Shown here piece after piece: positions 9,774 to 18,107 of a stretch of 34,884 nt of DNA. The translations under genes and the position numbers were made by a program. Every line of letters starts with the position of its first letter. Positions within the stretch are counted from its first letter, which is position 1. The notes under the pieces were generated by a model. It was not told where the DNA came from. It worked only from the letters and a program-made list of their open reading frames with translations, and did no database searches. The stretch comes from Vicinamibacterales bacterium (GTDB lineage: Bacteria; Acidobacteriota; Vicinamibacteria; Vicinamibacterales; UBA8438): contig CALLXD010000057.1 of the NCBI GenBank assembly GCA_937766455.1, forward strand, positions 1-34,884, given 5' to 3'.

Positions 9774-9843
9774 AGCCGCCATCGGCGGCTGGGAATTCAC
9801 TATTGGCACTATCTGGAGCCGCTCCGTCATTCGGGGCGGCTCC
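9774..9843 (+). other. Two GC-rich hairpins in the intergenic gap
   Basis: Two inverted repeats lie between the monooxygenase stop and the next start. The first pairs 9774-9780 with 9784-9790 (AGCCGCC / GGCGGCT, 3-base loop). The second pairs 9815-9822 with 9836-9843 (GGAGCCGC / GCGGCTCC, 13-base loop). Neither is followed by a T run, so these are not classic intrinsic terminators. They may adjust or protect the cotranscript, or end some transcripts. Confidence 0.4.
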
Positions 9844-9865
9844 GCCACGTACAAGGAGGCTTGGC

Positions 9866-10699
9866 ATGCGAACGTTCGGTGCTGGCGCGGTGTGCGCGCT
9901 AATGGCCCTCGCGGTCGGGGTAGCCCCGGCGTCGGCGCAGCCGGGGAGCCTACGCGCGTTCGGATCCCAGGTGGCCCCGATGTTCGAGGGCTGGTATCAG
10001 AATGACGATGGGACGGCCACCATCCTCGTGGGGTTTTTCAACCCGAACGCGGATCAGACGATCGATCTGCCGGTGGGGGAACTGAACCGGTTTGAGCCGG
10101 GACCTGAGGATCGGGGGCAGCCGACGCACTTTCCTCCGGGACGCGCCTGGGGCGTGCTGAGCATCCAGGTGCCGGGTGACTTTGACGGCGACCTTCGATG
10201 GGTGTTGACCGCGAACGATCAGCCGACATCTATCCCGGTGCATCTGGAAGCGCCGTACTTCGTCGAGCCGCTCAGGGACGCCGCGAGTGGCAACGAGCCG
10301 CCCACGATCCGATTCGCCTCGGCCGGCCCCGGATTCACAGGGCCGCCGATGGGCATCGCGCACACCATGTCCGGACGCGTCGACACGCCGCTCGACCTCA
10401 GCGTCTGGACGTCGGACGTGAAGCCAGAAGGTGGCGGTGAGGGTGGCCCCGGTGGCTTTCGACGGTCTGCGTTGACCCTGCGCTGGCACCAGCATAGCGG
10501 GCCGGGTTCAGTCGAATTTGGGGAGGCGTCGCAGCGCTTCACCGAGTCGGCCGATCAGAACCCGATGACCACCGCCACGTTCAGCGCGCCCGGTGAGTAT
10601 GTGTTGCGTGCGGAGGCACTCGACGAGACAGGGGTCGGCGGTGGCGGGTTTCAGTGCTGCTGGACCTCGGCCTTGGTCCAGGTGACCGTATCGCCGTAA
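9866..10699 (+). CDS. Secreted protein of unknown function, beta-rich
   Basis: A 277-residue protein. ATG 9866 is chosen because AAGGAGG lies six bases upstream and a clean signal peptide follows (MRTFGAGAV to PASAQ); an upstream in-frame start at 9803 overlaps the hairpins. The mature part is rich in beta-strand-like segments (MFEGWYQNDDGTATILVGFF, WGVLSIQVPGDF) and has a Gly-rich loop (GGGEGGPGG). The C-terminus (GEYVLRAEALDETG, then ALVQVTVSP) looks like an Ig/PKD-type beta sandwich. A vicinal Cys-Cys pair sits near the end (FQCCWTS). I do not recognise the family. Its position right after a copper monooxygenase-cytochrome fusion suggests a periplasmic partner or accessory role, but nothing in the sequence shows an enzymatic function. 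Confidence 0.75.
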   Translation: MRTFGAGAVCALMALAVGVAPASAQPGSLRAFGSQVAPMFEGWYQNDDGTATILVGFFNPNADQTIDLPVGELNRFEPGPEDRGQPTHFPPGRAWGVLSIQVPGDFDGDLRWVLTANDQPTSIPVHLEAPYFVEPLRDAASGNEPPTIRFASAGPGFTGPPMGIAHTMSGRVDTPLDLSVWTSDVKPEGGGEGGPGGFRRSALTLRWHQHSGPGSVEFGEASQRFTESADQNPMTTATFSAPGEYVLRAEALDETGVGGGGFQCCWTSALVQVTVSP

Positions 10700-10700
10700 T

Positions 10701-10720
10701 GACACGACGCGACACGACGC
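10701..10720 (+). repeat. 10-bp tandem repeat in intergenic gap
   Basis: GACACGACGC occurs twice back to back immediately after the stop of the upstream gene and before the GGGGAG ribosome binding site of the next. It is a short direct repeat with no evident function. Confidence 0.5.
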
Positions 10721-10747
10721 GCGAACGCGCGATCGGGGAGAATGCAG

Positions 10748-11776
10748 ATGAGCGAGCGAATGGTGCGGGATGTGCGCCTCAGGGGGCTCCGGACAGTCAT
10801 GGTCGTGATTGGCGCGTCTGCCGCGTGCTTCATCGCCGGCGTCCAGCCGGCGGCGGCCCAAGCGAGTGCGCCGCGCACGGCCTGGGGGCAGCCTGACCTG
10901 CAAGGGGTGTGGGATTTTCGCACCATCACGCCGATGCAGCGCCCGGAGCGGTATGGAGACCAGGAGTTTCTGACCGCCGAGGAGGCCGCCGCCTTGGACC
11001 AGGCCGCGGTGGACCGTGAGACTCGCCTGTGGAACAAGCCGCCCGAACGGACCACGAGTGGCGAGAACGTGGATCGGAGAGGGGCGGGCGAAGCCCCAGG
11101 GTCCTACAACCAGTTCTGGATTGACTCGGGAACGAAGAGCATCGATACCCGACGGACGTCACTGATCGTCGACCCACCAGATGGCCGATATCCGTCGTTG
11201 ACCCCTGACGGCCAGCGGCGTGCAGATGAGCGGCGAGCCTACGCCGCCGAGCACCCGGCCGACACCTGGACGGACTTCAGCTCCGGTGTGCGGTGCATCC
11301 TGGGCTTCAATGCCGGACCGCCGTTCACGCCAAGCGCCTACAACAACAACATGCAGCTTTTTCAAACCCCGGACACCGTCGTCGTGATGACCGAGATGGT
11401 CAACACCTCGCGCGTGATCCCGTTGGACGGGAGGCCGCATGTGGACTCGGACGTGCTGCAATGGTCCGGAGATTCGCGTGGGCATTGGGAGGGGGACACG
11501 CTGGTGGTCGAGACGCGAAACTTCGACGCGAAGCGCAAGTGGAGGAATACGACCTCGAGTGCGCGGCTCGAGGAGCGGTTTACCCGCGTGGACGCCGACA
11601 CACTGGAGTATGCGTTCACGGTCACTGACCCCGAGACCTGGACCAGCCCCTGGACCGCGTCGGTGCCGTTGCGACTGAATCCCGAGGGGATGTTCGAATT
11701 CGCGTGCCACGAGGGCAACTACTCCATGCCGGTCATGCTGGCGGGCGCGCGGATGGAAGAGGCCGTCGGTCGCTAG
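10748..11776 (+). CDS. Exported PDLQGVW-family protein, function unknown (copy 1)
   Basis: A 342-residue protein with an N-terminal export signal (VRLRGLRTVMVVIGASAACF to AAAQ). ATG 10748 fits GGGGAG seven bases upstream; ATG 10742 is too close to it. The mature protein begins with TAWGQPDLQGVWDFRTITP, followed by conserved blocks YNQFWIDSGT, RRTSLIVDPPDGR, RCILGFNAGPP, YNNNMQLFQTPD, WEGDTLVVET and FACHEGNY near the C-terminus. From memory, proteins of this type are common and multicopy in Acidobacteriota and related genomes and have no assigned function. Two further copies lie at 33517-34522 and 34611-34884. The lone Cys/His/Glu motif ACHEGNY, kept in all three, could be a metal or active site, but that is speculation. 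The gene overlaps the start of the VOC gene (TAGTG). Confidence 0.8.
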   Translation: MSERMVRDVRLRGLRTVMVVIGASAACFIAGVQPAAAQASAPRTAWGQPDLQGVWDFRTITPMQRPERYGDQEFLTAEEAAALDQAAVDRETRLWNKPPERTTSGENVDRRGAGEAPGSYNQFWIDSGTKSIDTRRTSLIVDPPDGRYPSLTPDGQRRADERRAYAAEHPADTWTDFSSGVRCILGFNAGPPFTPSAYNNNMQLFQTPDTVVVMTEMVNTSRVIPLDGRPHVDSDVLQWSGDSRGHWEGDTLVVETRNFDAKRKWRNTTSSARLEERFTRVDADTLEYAFTVTDPETWTSPWTASVPLRLNPEGMFEFACHEGNYSMPVMLAGARMEEAVGR

Positions 11777-11784
11777 TGTCGACG

Positions 11785-12642
11785 ATGAAGCGCCACGGGG
11801 TGACCGCGTGGCTCATGCTGCTTGGATCGGCCGTGACGGCCACGGCGCAGTTGTCGCCGCCCAACGAGGCCGGTGTCGCCATGGGACACCTGCACTACTA
11901 CGTGCGGGACGTCGCGGCCAATCAGCGGTTCTGGGAATCGCTGGGCGGTGAGGCCGGCACCTTCGGTGAGTCGGTGGTGGTGACATTCCCGGACGTGCTG
12001 GTGTTCCTCAGTGAAGGCGAGCCCCAGGGCGGCACTGAGGGGTCCATCGTGAATCACATGGCGTTCAGGGTGCAGTCGCTCGCCACCATTGCCGCGGCCG
12101 GATTCGAGTTCGACCCGCCTCCCTCCGGGGTGACGAACGTGTTCTCGCCCGAAGGCGAGCGGATCGAGCTGTTCGACGATACGGCGACGAACCTGACGTT
12201 CACCCTCGACGAGGACGACGCGGTGGCCGCCGCCGTCGCGGCGCGACACAACCGCGCGCTCGATGCGCCGATTGCCGCCCATCACCTGCACCTCTATCTG
12301 ACGGAGAGTGCCGAGGCGGTGGACGCCGCGCAGCAGTGGTACACGACGATGTTCGGGGGCACGCCGGGCATGCGCTGGCGCTACCCCGCGGTCGATCTTC
12401 CCGGTATCAATCTCAATTTTTCGTACAACGCCGACGCCGGCGGAGCCCCCACCAAGGGCCGAATGCTCGACCATATCGGCTTTGAGGTCACCGGGCTTGA
12501 GGCATTTTGCCAACGACTCGAGGCCCAGGGGGTCGCCCTCGACGTGCCCTATACGGTGCATACTTCGGGGATCGGCTACGCCTTCCTGACTGATCCATGG
12601 GGGGTTTACATCGAACTCACCGAGGGTCTGCGCGGTCTCTAG
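11785..12642 (+). CDS. Exported two-domain VOC (glyoxalase/dioxygenase superfamily) protein
   Basis: A 285-residue protein with two VOC modules after a signal peptide (MKRHGVTAWLMLLGSAVTATAQ). Module 1 starts at MGHLHYYVRDVAANQRFWESLGG and contains FSPEGERIELF; module 2 starts at AHHLHLYLTESAEAVDAAQQWY and ends with the typical FLTDPWGVYIELTEGL. The VOC fold hosts glyoxalases, extradiol dioxygenases and epimerases, with His/Glu metal ligands. Candidate ligands here are the His of GHLHYY and HHLHLY and the Glu of RIELF and YIELTE. Export is unusual, as most VOC enzymes are cytoplasmic. GTG 11776, overlapping the previous stop, is an alternative start that would indicate translational coupling. 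It is the last gene of the plus-strand cluster; the substrate is unknown. Confidence 0.8.
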   Translation: MKRHGVTAWLMLLGSAVTATAQLSPPNEAGVAMGHLHYYVRDVAANQRFWESLGGEAGTFGESVVVTFPDVLVFLSEGEPQGGTEGSIVNHMAFRVQSLATIAAAGFEFDPPPSGVTNVFSPEGERIELFDDTATNLTFTLDEDDAVAAAVAARHNRALDAPIAAHHLHLYLTESAEAVDAAQQWYTTMFGGTPGMRWRYPAVDLPGINLNFSYNADAGGAPTKGRMLDHIGFEVTGLEAFCQRLEAQGVALDVPYTVHTSGIGYAFLTDPWGVYIELTEGLRGL

Positions 12643-12754
12643 CCGTTTGCCGCCCAGAAACCCGAAACGCCTGCGGCAGACTGGCCGGATGCGTCACGCC
12701 ATGAGCAGTATCCGCGCCAATGGGATGGATCGTGGCCAACGGGTCCACCCTTGA

Positions 12755-14488
12755 TCAGTCCTGGTAGACGGATCTGCCTCTGGAGAAGGTCTCCATGATC
12801 TGGATGTGCTCGAGCTCGGCCGGGTCCGACGTGATCGGGTTCTGCTCGAGGACCACCAAATCGGCCTGTTTCCCGACCGTGATCGAGCCCTTCGTGTCCT
12901 CCTCGAAGTATTGGTATGCGGCGCCGAGTGTGACCGCATGCAGTGCCTCTTGAATCGTGGCGCGCTGGTGCGGACCGAGCACACGGCCGCTGCGCGTCGT
13001 CCGATTCACGGTAATCGACACCAGCCGCATGATGTCCGGCGGGACGATCGATGCATCGTTGTGGAGCGTGAAATGCACATCGCGATCGACGGCCCAGCGC
13101 ACGGGGCTGATATTGCTGCCCCGGTCCTCCCCGAAGCTGCGCACGTGCCAGTCACCCCAGAAGAAGGTGTGCGCTGAGAAGAAGGACGGCACGACGTTCA
13201 ACGCCGCCGCGCGGTCCATCTGGTCCTCGCGCATCAGCTGCGCGTGGATGATCACTGAGCGGTGGTCCGGCGCCTCCTCCATGCCGGCGAGCGCCTCGTC
13301 GACGCCGTCCAACATGAGGTCCATGGCGGCATCGCCGTTGGCATGGGCGAGGAACGGAACTCCGCGCTCGATCAGCGCGGCCGCAGCCGTCTTGTAGACC
13401 TCCGGATCCATGACGCCATACGCGCGATAATCTGGGCTGGCCCCCGGAGGACCTTCGACGTACGGCTCGGTGACCCACGCGGTGCGTCCCTGCGGCGAGC
13501 CGTCGAGGACCAACTTGACGCCCGCAATGCGAAACCCGTTCTGATAGGTCGTGTCGTACTCCATGCGGCCGTCCAATATGGAGTCGGAGCCGGCGAATAC
13601 CGCGAGGTCCGCATCGAACGGCTCGCGCTCAGCGGCGGCCCGGATCCGCTCAGCGATCTCTGGGCTGGTTCCGCTGCCGTTCTGAATCGTGGTGGTGCCG
13701 TAACCCGTGTACACGCCGATGGACTTGCGAATCAATGCGTCGAACTCGTCCGGCGTCGTCGTGCCACCTCCACCGACCGTGAACAGCCGGCCCGCTCGCT
13801 CCTCCATGACGCCATTGGGCTCCATTGACCCAGCGACCCTCCGGACAATGCCTCCGTCAGGATCGGGAGTGGCCGCCGTGATGTTGCTGGCTGCGAGGGC
13901 GGCCGAGTTGCCCGCTCTGAGGTGTCCCGACACGTGGACGAGGACGATGGGATGGTCGGTCGAGGCCCTATCCAGATCGACACGCGTGGGATGGAGTCCC
14001 TCGGCCAGCAGCGAGTCGTCGTAGCCATTCCCGAAGACGGCCTCGCCCGCGGGGATCTCCTTCTCGTCGATCCAGCGCCGGATCTTCGCCACCAACTCGT
14101 CGATGTTCGTGACGTCACCCACCGGCGGGGCGTGCAGCGACAATTCGTCCAGCGCCCGACCCGCTCCCATGAAGTGACCGTGGGCATCGATGAAGCCAGG
14201 CAGCAACGCCCTGTCCCCCAGCTCGACGAGCCGTGTCGACTCCCCGCGAAGGACCATGACGTCGTCCAATGCCCCCGCGGCCGTGATGGTCTCGCCCCGG
14301 ACCGCCACAGCCTCGACGCTCGGCCGTTCCGGATCCATGGTGACGATGTTGTCGCCCACGAAGATCGTGTCCGCCGGTGGACCGCTCTGCGCGGCCGGTG
14401 GATCGCTTGGCGCGGCCGGTCCGCATCCGCTGACGATGATTGCCAGGACGGCCCCAAGGACTGATATGACTGATTTCGAATTACTCAT
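12755..14488 (-). CDS. Amidohydrolase family lipoprotein (YtcJ-like)
   Basis: A 577-residue protein. The N-terminus has a lipoprotein signal with lipobox VSGC, so the mature enzyme is probably anchored in the periplasm. Metal-dependent hydrolase features follow: FIDAHGHF (HxH), VKLVLDGSPQGRTAW, FLAHANGDAAMD, IIHAQLM, and a C-terminal GSITVGKQADLVVLEQNP that closes the composite beta-sandwich. This is the amidohydrolase-3/YtcJ pattern; such enzymes cleave N-acyl or cyclic amide bonds, and the substrate cannot be read. The start is supported by GGGAG seven bases upstream. The gene begins 26 bp after the symporter stop on the same strand, so it is likely cotranscribed and may release amino-acid-like products that the symporter takes up. 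It converges with the VOC gene across a gap of about 110 bp without a clear terminator. Confidence 0.88.
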   Translation of the reverse strand: MSNSKSVISVLGAVLAIIVSGCGPAAPSDPPAAQSGPPADTIFVGDNIVTMDPERPSVEAVAVRGETITAAGALDDVMVLRGESTRLVELGDRALLPGFIDAHGHFMGAGRALDELSLHAPPVGDVTNIDELVAKIRRWIDEKEIPAGEAVFGNGYDDSLLAEGLHPTRVDLDRASTDHPIVLVHVSGHLRAGNSAALAASNITAATPDPDGGIVRRVAGSMEPNGVMEERAGRLFTVGGGGTTTPDEFDALIRKSIGVYTGYGTTTIQNGSGTSPEIAERIRAAAEREPFDADLAVFAGSDSILDGRMEYDTTYQNGFRIAGVKLVLDGSPQGRTAWVTEPYVEGPPGASPDYRAYGVMDPEVYKTAAAALIERGVPFLAHANGDAAMDLMLDGVDEALAGMEEAPDHRSVIIHAQLMREDQMDRAAALNVVPSFFSAHTFFWGDWHVRSFGEDRGSNISPVRWAVDRDVHFTLHNDASIVPPDIMRLVSITVNRTTRSGRVLGPHQRATIQEALHAVTLGAAYQYFEEDTKGSITVGKQADLVVLEQNPITSDPAELEHIQIMETFSRGRSVYQD

Positions 14489-14514
14489 GATGCCACTCCC
14501 GTTGTTGCCTGCCC

Positions 14515-15948
14515 TCAGAAACGCCCGAGTCGCTCTCGATACGAGAGCATTTCCTGCTTCAACACTGGACTAAGAAGGTATAGGCCCAGGAGATTCGGAA
14601 TCGCCACCAGGAAGATCAGTGCGTCCGACAGGTCCACCAGGGCACCGAGTTGGACGCTGCTGCCTAGGACGATGAAGCAGCAGTAGAACACCTTGAAGCC
14701 GATGTCGACAGACTTTCTGTGTCCCGCGAGGTAGGTGAACGATTTCAGGCCGTAGTAGCTCCACGAGATCATGGTCGAAAACGCGAACAGTACGGCTGCG
14801 ATGGACAAGGGAACGGGCGACCAGGAAATGGTGCTGGCGAATGCACGCGTCGTCAGTTCGATCCCGCTGAGCTCTGTCGCCGCCAAGGTGGGGTCGTAGA
14901 CCGTCACCACGATGACCAAGGCCGTCAGGGTGCAGATGACGACCGTGTCGATGAACGGTTCGAGCAAGGCGACGAACCCTTCGGTGACCGGCTCGTCGGT
15001 ACGGACGGCCGAGTGGGCGATCGCGGCGGAACCGAGACCAGCCTCGTTGGAGAACACCGCTCGTCGAAAGCCGATGATCATGACCCCGATCAGACCGCCG
15101 CCGACGCTTTCGAGGGCAAAGGCTCCATCCCAGATCTGGCCTATGGCGGTGGGCAGGCCGTCCAGGTTCATGACCAGAACCGCCAACGCCGAGAGCACAT
15201 ACAACACAGCCATGAACGGGACGAGCTTGGATGTCGTCTTGGCGATGCTCTTGATCCCGCCGACGATAACCAGAGCTACGCAGGCAGCCATCACCACGCC
15301 CAAAATCCATGCCCGACCGAAGAAGACGCTGTCGCCCCCGCCGGTCACGTCGATCACGATGGCGGCTGCCTGATTGGACTGGAACATGTTGCCGATGCCG
15401 AGGCAGCCCACCACCATGGCGGCGGCATAGAACATTCCCAGGACACGTCCGGTTCCTGGCAGACCCTTGAGCGCGAGACCGCGCTCGAGGAAATACATGG
15501 GGCCGCCACTCACGGATCCGTCATCGTGTGTCTGCCGAAACTTCACCGCCAAGGTGCACTCGGCGAATTTGGTGCTCATCCCGAGCAGGCCAGCGATGAT
15601 CATCCAGAGCGTCGCCCCAGGCCCCCCGACGGAGATGGCCACGGCAATGCCGGCGATATTGCCAATGCCGACCGTGCCTGAGACGGCCGTTGCCAGTGCC
15701 TGGAAGTGGGTCACTTCTCCCGGATGAAGGGGGTCGGCGTACCGCCCACTCACCAGGTGCAGGGCGTGTCTGAACCCGCGGATATTGATGAAGCGTAGAT
15801 AGAACGTGAAGAACAGTCCTCCGGCAACCAGCCACGCGACGATCAGCGGCAGCTCCAGGCCGGCGACCGGCACGGCGTAGAAGACGAATCGGTAGATGAC
15901 GTCCGCAAGCGGACGCATGATCTGGTCGATGGTTTGATCGATGCCCAC
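14515..15948 (-). CDS. Sodium/alanine symporter, AGCS family
   Basis: A 477-residue inner-membrane transporter with about ten or more hydrophobic helices. Family signatures include ATAVSGTVGIGNIAGIAVAI, GPGATLWMI near helix 4, GGPMYFLERGL, and FSNEAGLGSAAIAHSA. It imports a small neutral amino acid with sodium. The GTG at 15948 (MGIDQTIDQIMRPLADVIYR) is chosen because GGGGAAGA lies eight bases upstream and the family usually begins this close to the first helix. The open frame extends upstream to 16074, but that stretch has no homology. The C-terminus (LLSPVLKQEMLSY) is complete. It is the first gene of a two-gene unit with the amidohydrolase. The exact amino acid transported is unknown. Confidence 0.9.
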   Translation of the reverse strand: MGIDQTIDQIMRPLADVIYRFVFYAVPVAGLELPLIVAWLVAGGLFFTFYLRFINIRGFRHALHLVSGRYADPLHPGEVTHFQALATAVSGTVGIGNIAGIAVAISVGGPGATLWMIIAGLLGMSTKFAECTLAVKFRQTHDDGSVSGGPMYFLERGLALKGLPGTGRVLGMFYAAAMVVGCLGIGNMFQSNQAAAIVIDVTGGGDSVFFGRAWILGVVMAACVALVIVGGIKSIAKTTSKLVPFMAVLYVLSALAVLVMNLDGLPTAIGQIWDGAFALESVGGGLIGVMIIGFRRAVFSNEAGLGSAAIAHSAVRTDEPVTEGFVALLEPFIDTVVICTLTALVIVVTVYDPTLAATELSGIELTTRAFASTISWSPVPLSIAAVLFAFSTMISWSYYGLKSFTYLAGHRKSVDIGFKVFYCCFIVLGSSVQLGALVDLSDALIFLVAIPNLLGLYLLSPVLKQEMLSYRERLGRF

Positions 15949-16165
15949 TATCGGTTCTTCCCCACAAGAAAAATGTGCGCAGGGGATTGTCCCCTGGGTA
16001 ATGCCCAACATGGAGCCGGGAGCGGGCTCGCGCACCCTTGCCCCCGCGCGACTGCGCCAGCAGAAACACGACACGCAATTCTACGCCTCCCGACACAGGT
16101 CGGTCTGCGAAGAGGCCTGACCCAGCGCCATCGTAGCGGGGCGAGACAATGGTCGTGAATTGTAA

Positions 16166-16443
16166 CAATCGTCCACTTTCGGTGACGCGTGGTTGCGGAC
16201 CGACCCGAGCTACTACACGGGCCTCCTCGGCGTCGAAGACCTGGATACAGTTCGTATACACACGCCTCGGGAAAGGTCGACCCGCTCGAGGTGGCCAGTC
16301 GGTTCGACGCGGGCGCGACGATCGTCTTCGGGCAACTCCATCGACGAGTGCCCGCCCTCGCCCGATTGTGCGTCGCGATCGGCCAGATCTTCGGTTGCCG
16401 CGTCCAGACGAACACCTACTTCACACCACCCCACGCCCAGGGG
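16166..16443 (+). pseudogene. Remnant of JmjC/cupin-type (L16 arginine hydroxylase-like) oxygenase
   Basis: A broken piece of a cupin-superfamily oxygenase. It begins without a start codon, after a stop at 16163, reading TFGDAWLRTDPSYYTGLLGV, then continues in another frame as KVDPLEVASRFDAGATIVFG, LHRRVPALARLCVAIG and VQTNTYFTPPHAQG. In intact relatives the PPxxQG block is followed directly by the iron-binding HxD motif and the rest of the JmjC core; here homology stops at 16443. The N-terminus, the metal site and the C-terminal domain are therefore missing, and one frame change (near 16262) interrupts the rest. It lies directly upstream of the peptidase gene. The fragment identity is from motif memory. 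Confidence 0.6.
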
Positions 16444-16525
16444 TTGTGCGCCGGCTCCTCAAGGAGGGGCTGCTTCAGAGGCGGGCTGCCGCTGGTCGTG
16501 GTCTGGGTGGTCTCCGGGAGTGGCT

Positions 16526-17680
16526 TTGACGGCTGGCGGGGAGTTCAAAGCAGCCGTTCGCCATGCGGCGGAGCGTCTTGAGGAGATGAGACCGCGGTTT
16601 GAACCCGACCAGGCGGTTGACATTCTGTCGCGACTGCCGCCCATTGAGACGCACCCGTTGACAGCAGCGGATCTCGACCAGATGGTCAGAAACGATCGAT
16701 TCACTGGACCGATAGAAGGACTGTGGGCGGCGACCGACGAGAGCGAGCTCCGCTTGGGTATTGTCTCTGTCGGTGACGGAGTCGGGTTCGTGGCGGTCGT
16801 CTTGGAGTCACCTCGCTCGTTCTGGCAACCGGGCATGGTGAAGGCGCGTTTCAGGACTGCCGCAGACCCGCGCACCTTCTCTGTCGTGTGGAGAGCCGAG
16901 AACTGGAACGAATTGACTGGGCTTGCAAGCCTTACAGACAACACACTAACTGTGTCGGTCGGTCGCGAGACGCTCGGTTTCCTCAAGCTCAGCCCTTCGG
17001 TGACGGGTGGTTTGCGGACCAACGGTGGTGACCGAGACACAGGTTTCGTGCAGAGGGCAGGCACCGCGTTCATCGTCCACCCAGATGGTCTTTTACTCAC
17101 CGCGCACCATGTAATTGACGGTGCCACGTCTATTTCTGTGTCGTGCAACGGGGAACCAGCGGTGCTCGCCACGGTCACATCGAGTTCTGTGGCGACCGAT
17201 CTCGCAATTCTGGAGGCGTCTGGCGAACTCGGCACGGACTCGTTCCTCCGGTTGTCGTCGCAGCGCGTGCCCAGTCTTGGGGATACGGTCTTTACCATTG
17301 GCTATCCGACGCCGGATCTCCTCGGTATCGATCCCAAATATACGAATGGCACGGTGAGTGCGCTGTCGGGGTTACGCGGTGATGCGAGCTTCTTGCAGAT
17401 CAGCGTCCCCATTCAGCCGGGAAACTCTGGTGGCGCGCTCGTCAATGACGACGGCGACGTGATCGGAGTCGTGGTCGCGACCGCCTCCGCTCCTGCGTTT
17501 ATTCGCGCAACCGACTCCATCCCGCAAAATATCAACTGGGCAGTCAAGACCGCATTTGCCAGCGTGCTCTTCGAGCCGCCACCGACCGACCGCACGCCGG
17601 CGGTGGATGCGGACACCACGGTCATCGAGCGCGTGACGGCCGCGACCTGTCTGGTGCGGGTAACCGGTCCAGCGCAGTAG
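16526..17680 (+). CDS. Trypsin-like serine peptidase (S1C/HtrA-type), no PDZ domain
   Basis: About 384 residues from TTG 16526, which has GGGAG five bases upstream. ATG 16586 is an alternative but has no properly spaced ribosome binding site. The start is uncertain because the gene follows a decayed fragment. The N-terminal half (about 160 residues) is unrecognised and contains FTGPIEGLWAATDESE. The C-terminal half is a complete trypsin-fold protease with the triad His in LLLTAHHVIDGA, Asp in SVATDLAILEAS, and Ser in IQPGNSGGALVNDDG. No PDZ domain follows, unlike DegP, and no signal peptide is visible in this frame. A hydrophobic stretch (GLPLVVVWVVSG) occurs just upstream in another frame, so the true N-terminus may be lost or frameshifted. 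The neighbours are remnants, so it may be cargo of a decayed insertion. Confidence 0.75.
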   Translation: MTAGGEFKAAVRHAAERLEEMRPRFEPDQAVDILSRLPPIETHPLTAADLDQMVRNDRFTGPIEGLWAATDESELRLGIVSVGDGVGFVAVVLESPRSFWQPGMVKARFRTAADPRTFSVVWRAENWNELTGLASLTDNTLTVSVGRETLGFLKLSPSVTGGLRTNGGDRDTGFVQRAGTAFIVHPDGLLLTAHHVIDGATSISVSCNGEPAVLATVTSSSVATDLAILEASGELGTDSFLRLSSQRVPSLGDTVFTIGYPTPDLLGIDPKYTNGTVSALSGLRGDASFLQISVPIQPGNSGGALVNDDGDVIGVVVATASAPAFIRATDSIPQNINWAVKTAFASVLFEPPPTDRTPAVDADTTVIERVTAATCLVRVTGPAQ

Positions 17681-18107
17681 ACCAATGCGCCGCGCCTGGG
17701 ACGCCGCGCACCCGCGTGAGCCGGAAGACCCGCATTGAACCGTTTGCCAGCCAGCAGTAGGATCGGGTCCGACATCACATCGTCGCAACCGAGGTGGTCG
17801 ATGCCGTATGCCGCCCGGGTCGTTGCTGTTGCAGCCACGGGACGCCCAACTTCCATTCCAGCCCGAATAGGGCACAGGCTAACGACGCACCGAGTCCGAG
17901 AACAATACGCATGGGAAGCTCCTCTGGAATAACGTTGGTCGATTCGATGACTGAAGCTTCTTTGACGCACCGTCCGCGACGCCGGCGATGTTTTCAGCGG
18001 GCATCGAGCTTGTTAGTCGCGTTACGACTGGTAGCCCAAATCCCGTCTAGTCGTCCAGTCCAGATTTTCTAGTTTGCGTAGTAACGGGCTTTGGTTGCCG
18101 GCCGTAT
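17681..18107. other. Gene-poor stretch next to recombinase remnant
   Basis: About 430 bp without a convincing gene apart from a possible 45-codon frame on the minus strand. It has short inverted sequences around 18010-18060 (AGTCG/CGACT, GACTGG/CCAGTC) that are too short to interpret. The stretch from 17920 to 18107 is less GC-rich than its surroundings, in keeping with a foreign or decayed segment. Confidence 0.4.
17775..17912 (-). CDS. Possible small ORF, 45 residues, with strong ribosome binding site
   Basis: ATG 17912 is preceded by AGAGGAG at six bases, one of the best ribosome binding sites in this region. It encodes MRIVLGLGASLACALFGLEW followed by a polar tail (QQQRPGRH) and ends TSVATM. 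The start looks like a short signal or membrane segment with a possible lipobox (SLAC). It may be the 5' end of a longer lipoprotein gene that is now frameshifted, or it may be spurious. I recognise no family. Confidence 0.3.
   Translation of the reverse strand: MRIVLGLGASLACALFGLEWKLGVPWLQQQRPGRHTASTTSVATM

Noticed and set aside
15949..16074. N-terminal extension of the symporter
   Set aside because: No homology; GTG 15948 has a good ribosome binding site and matches the family start.
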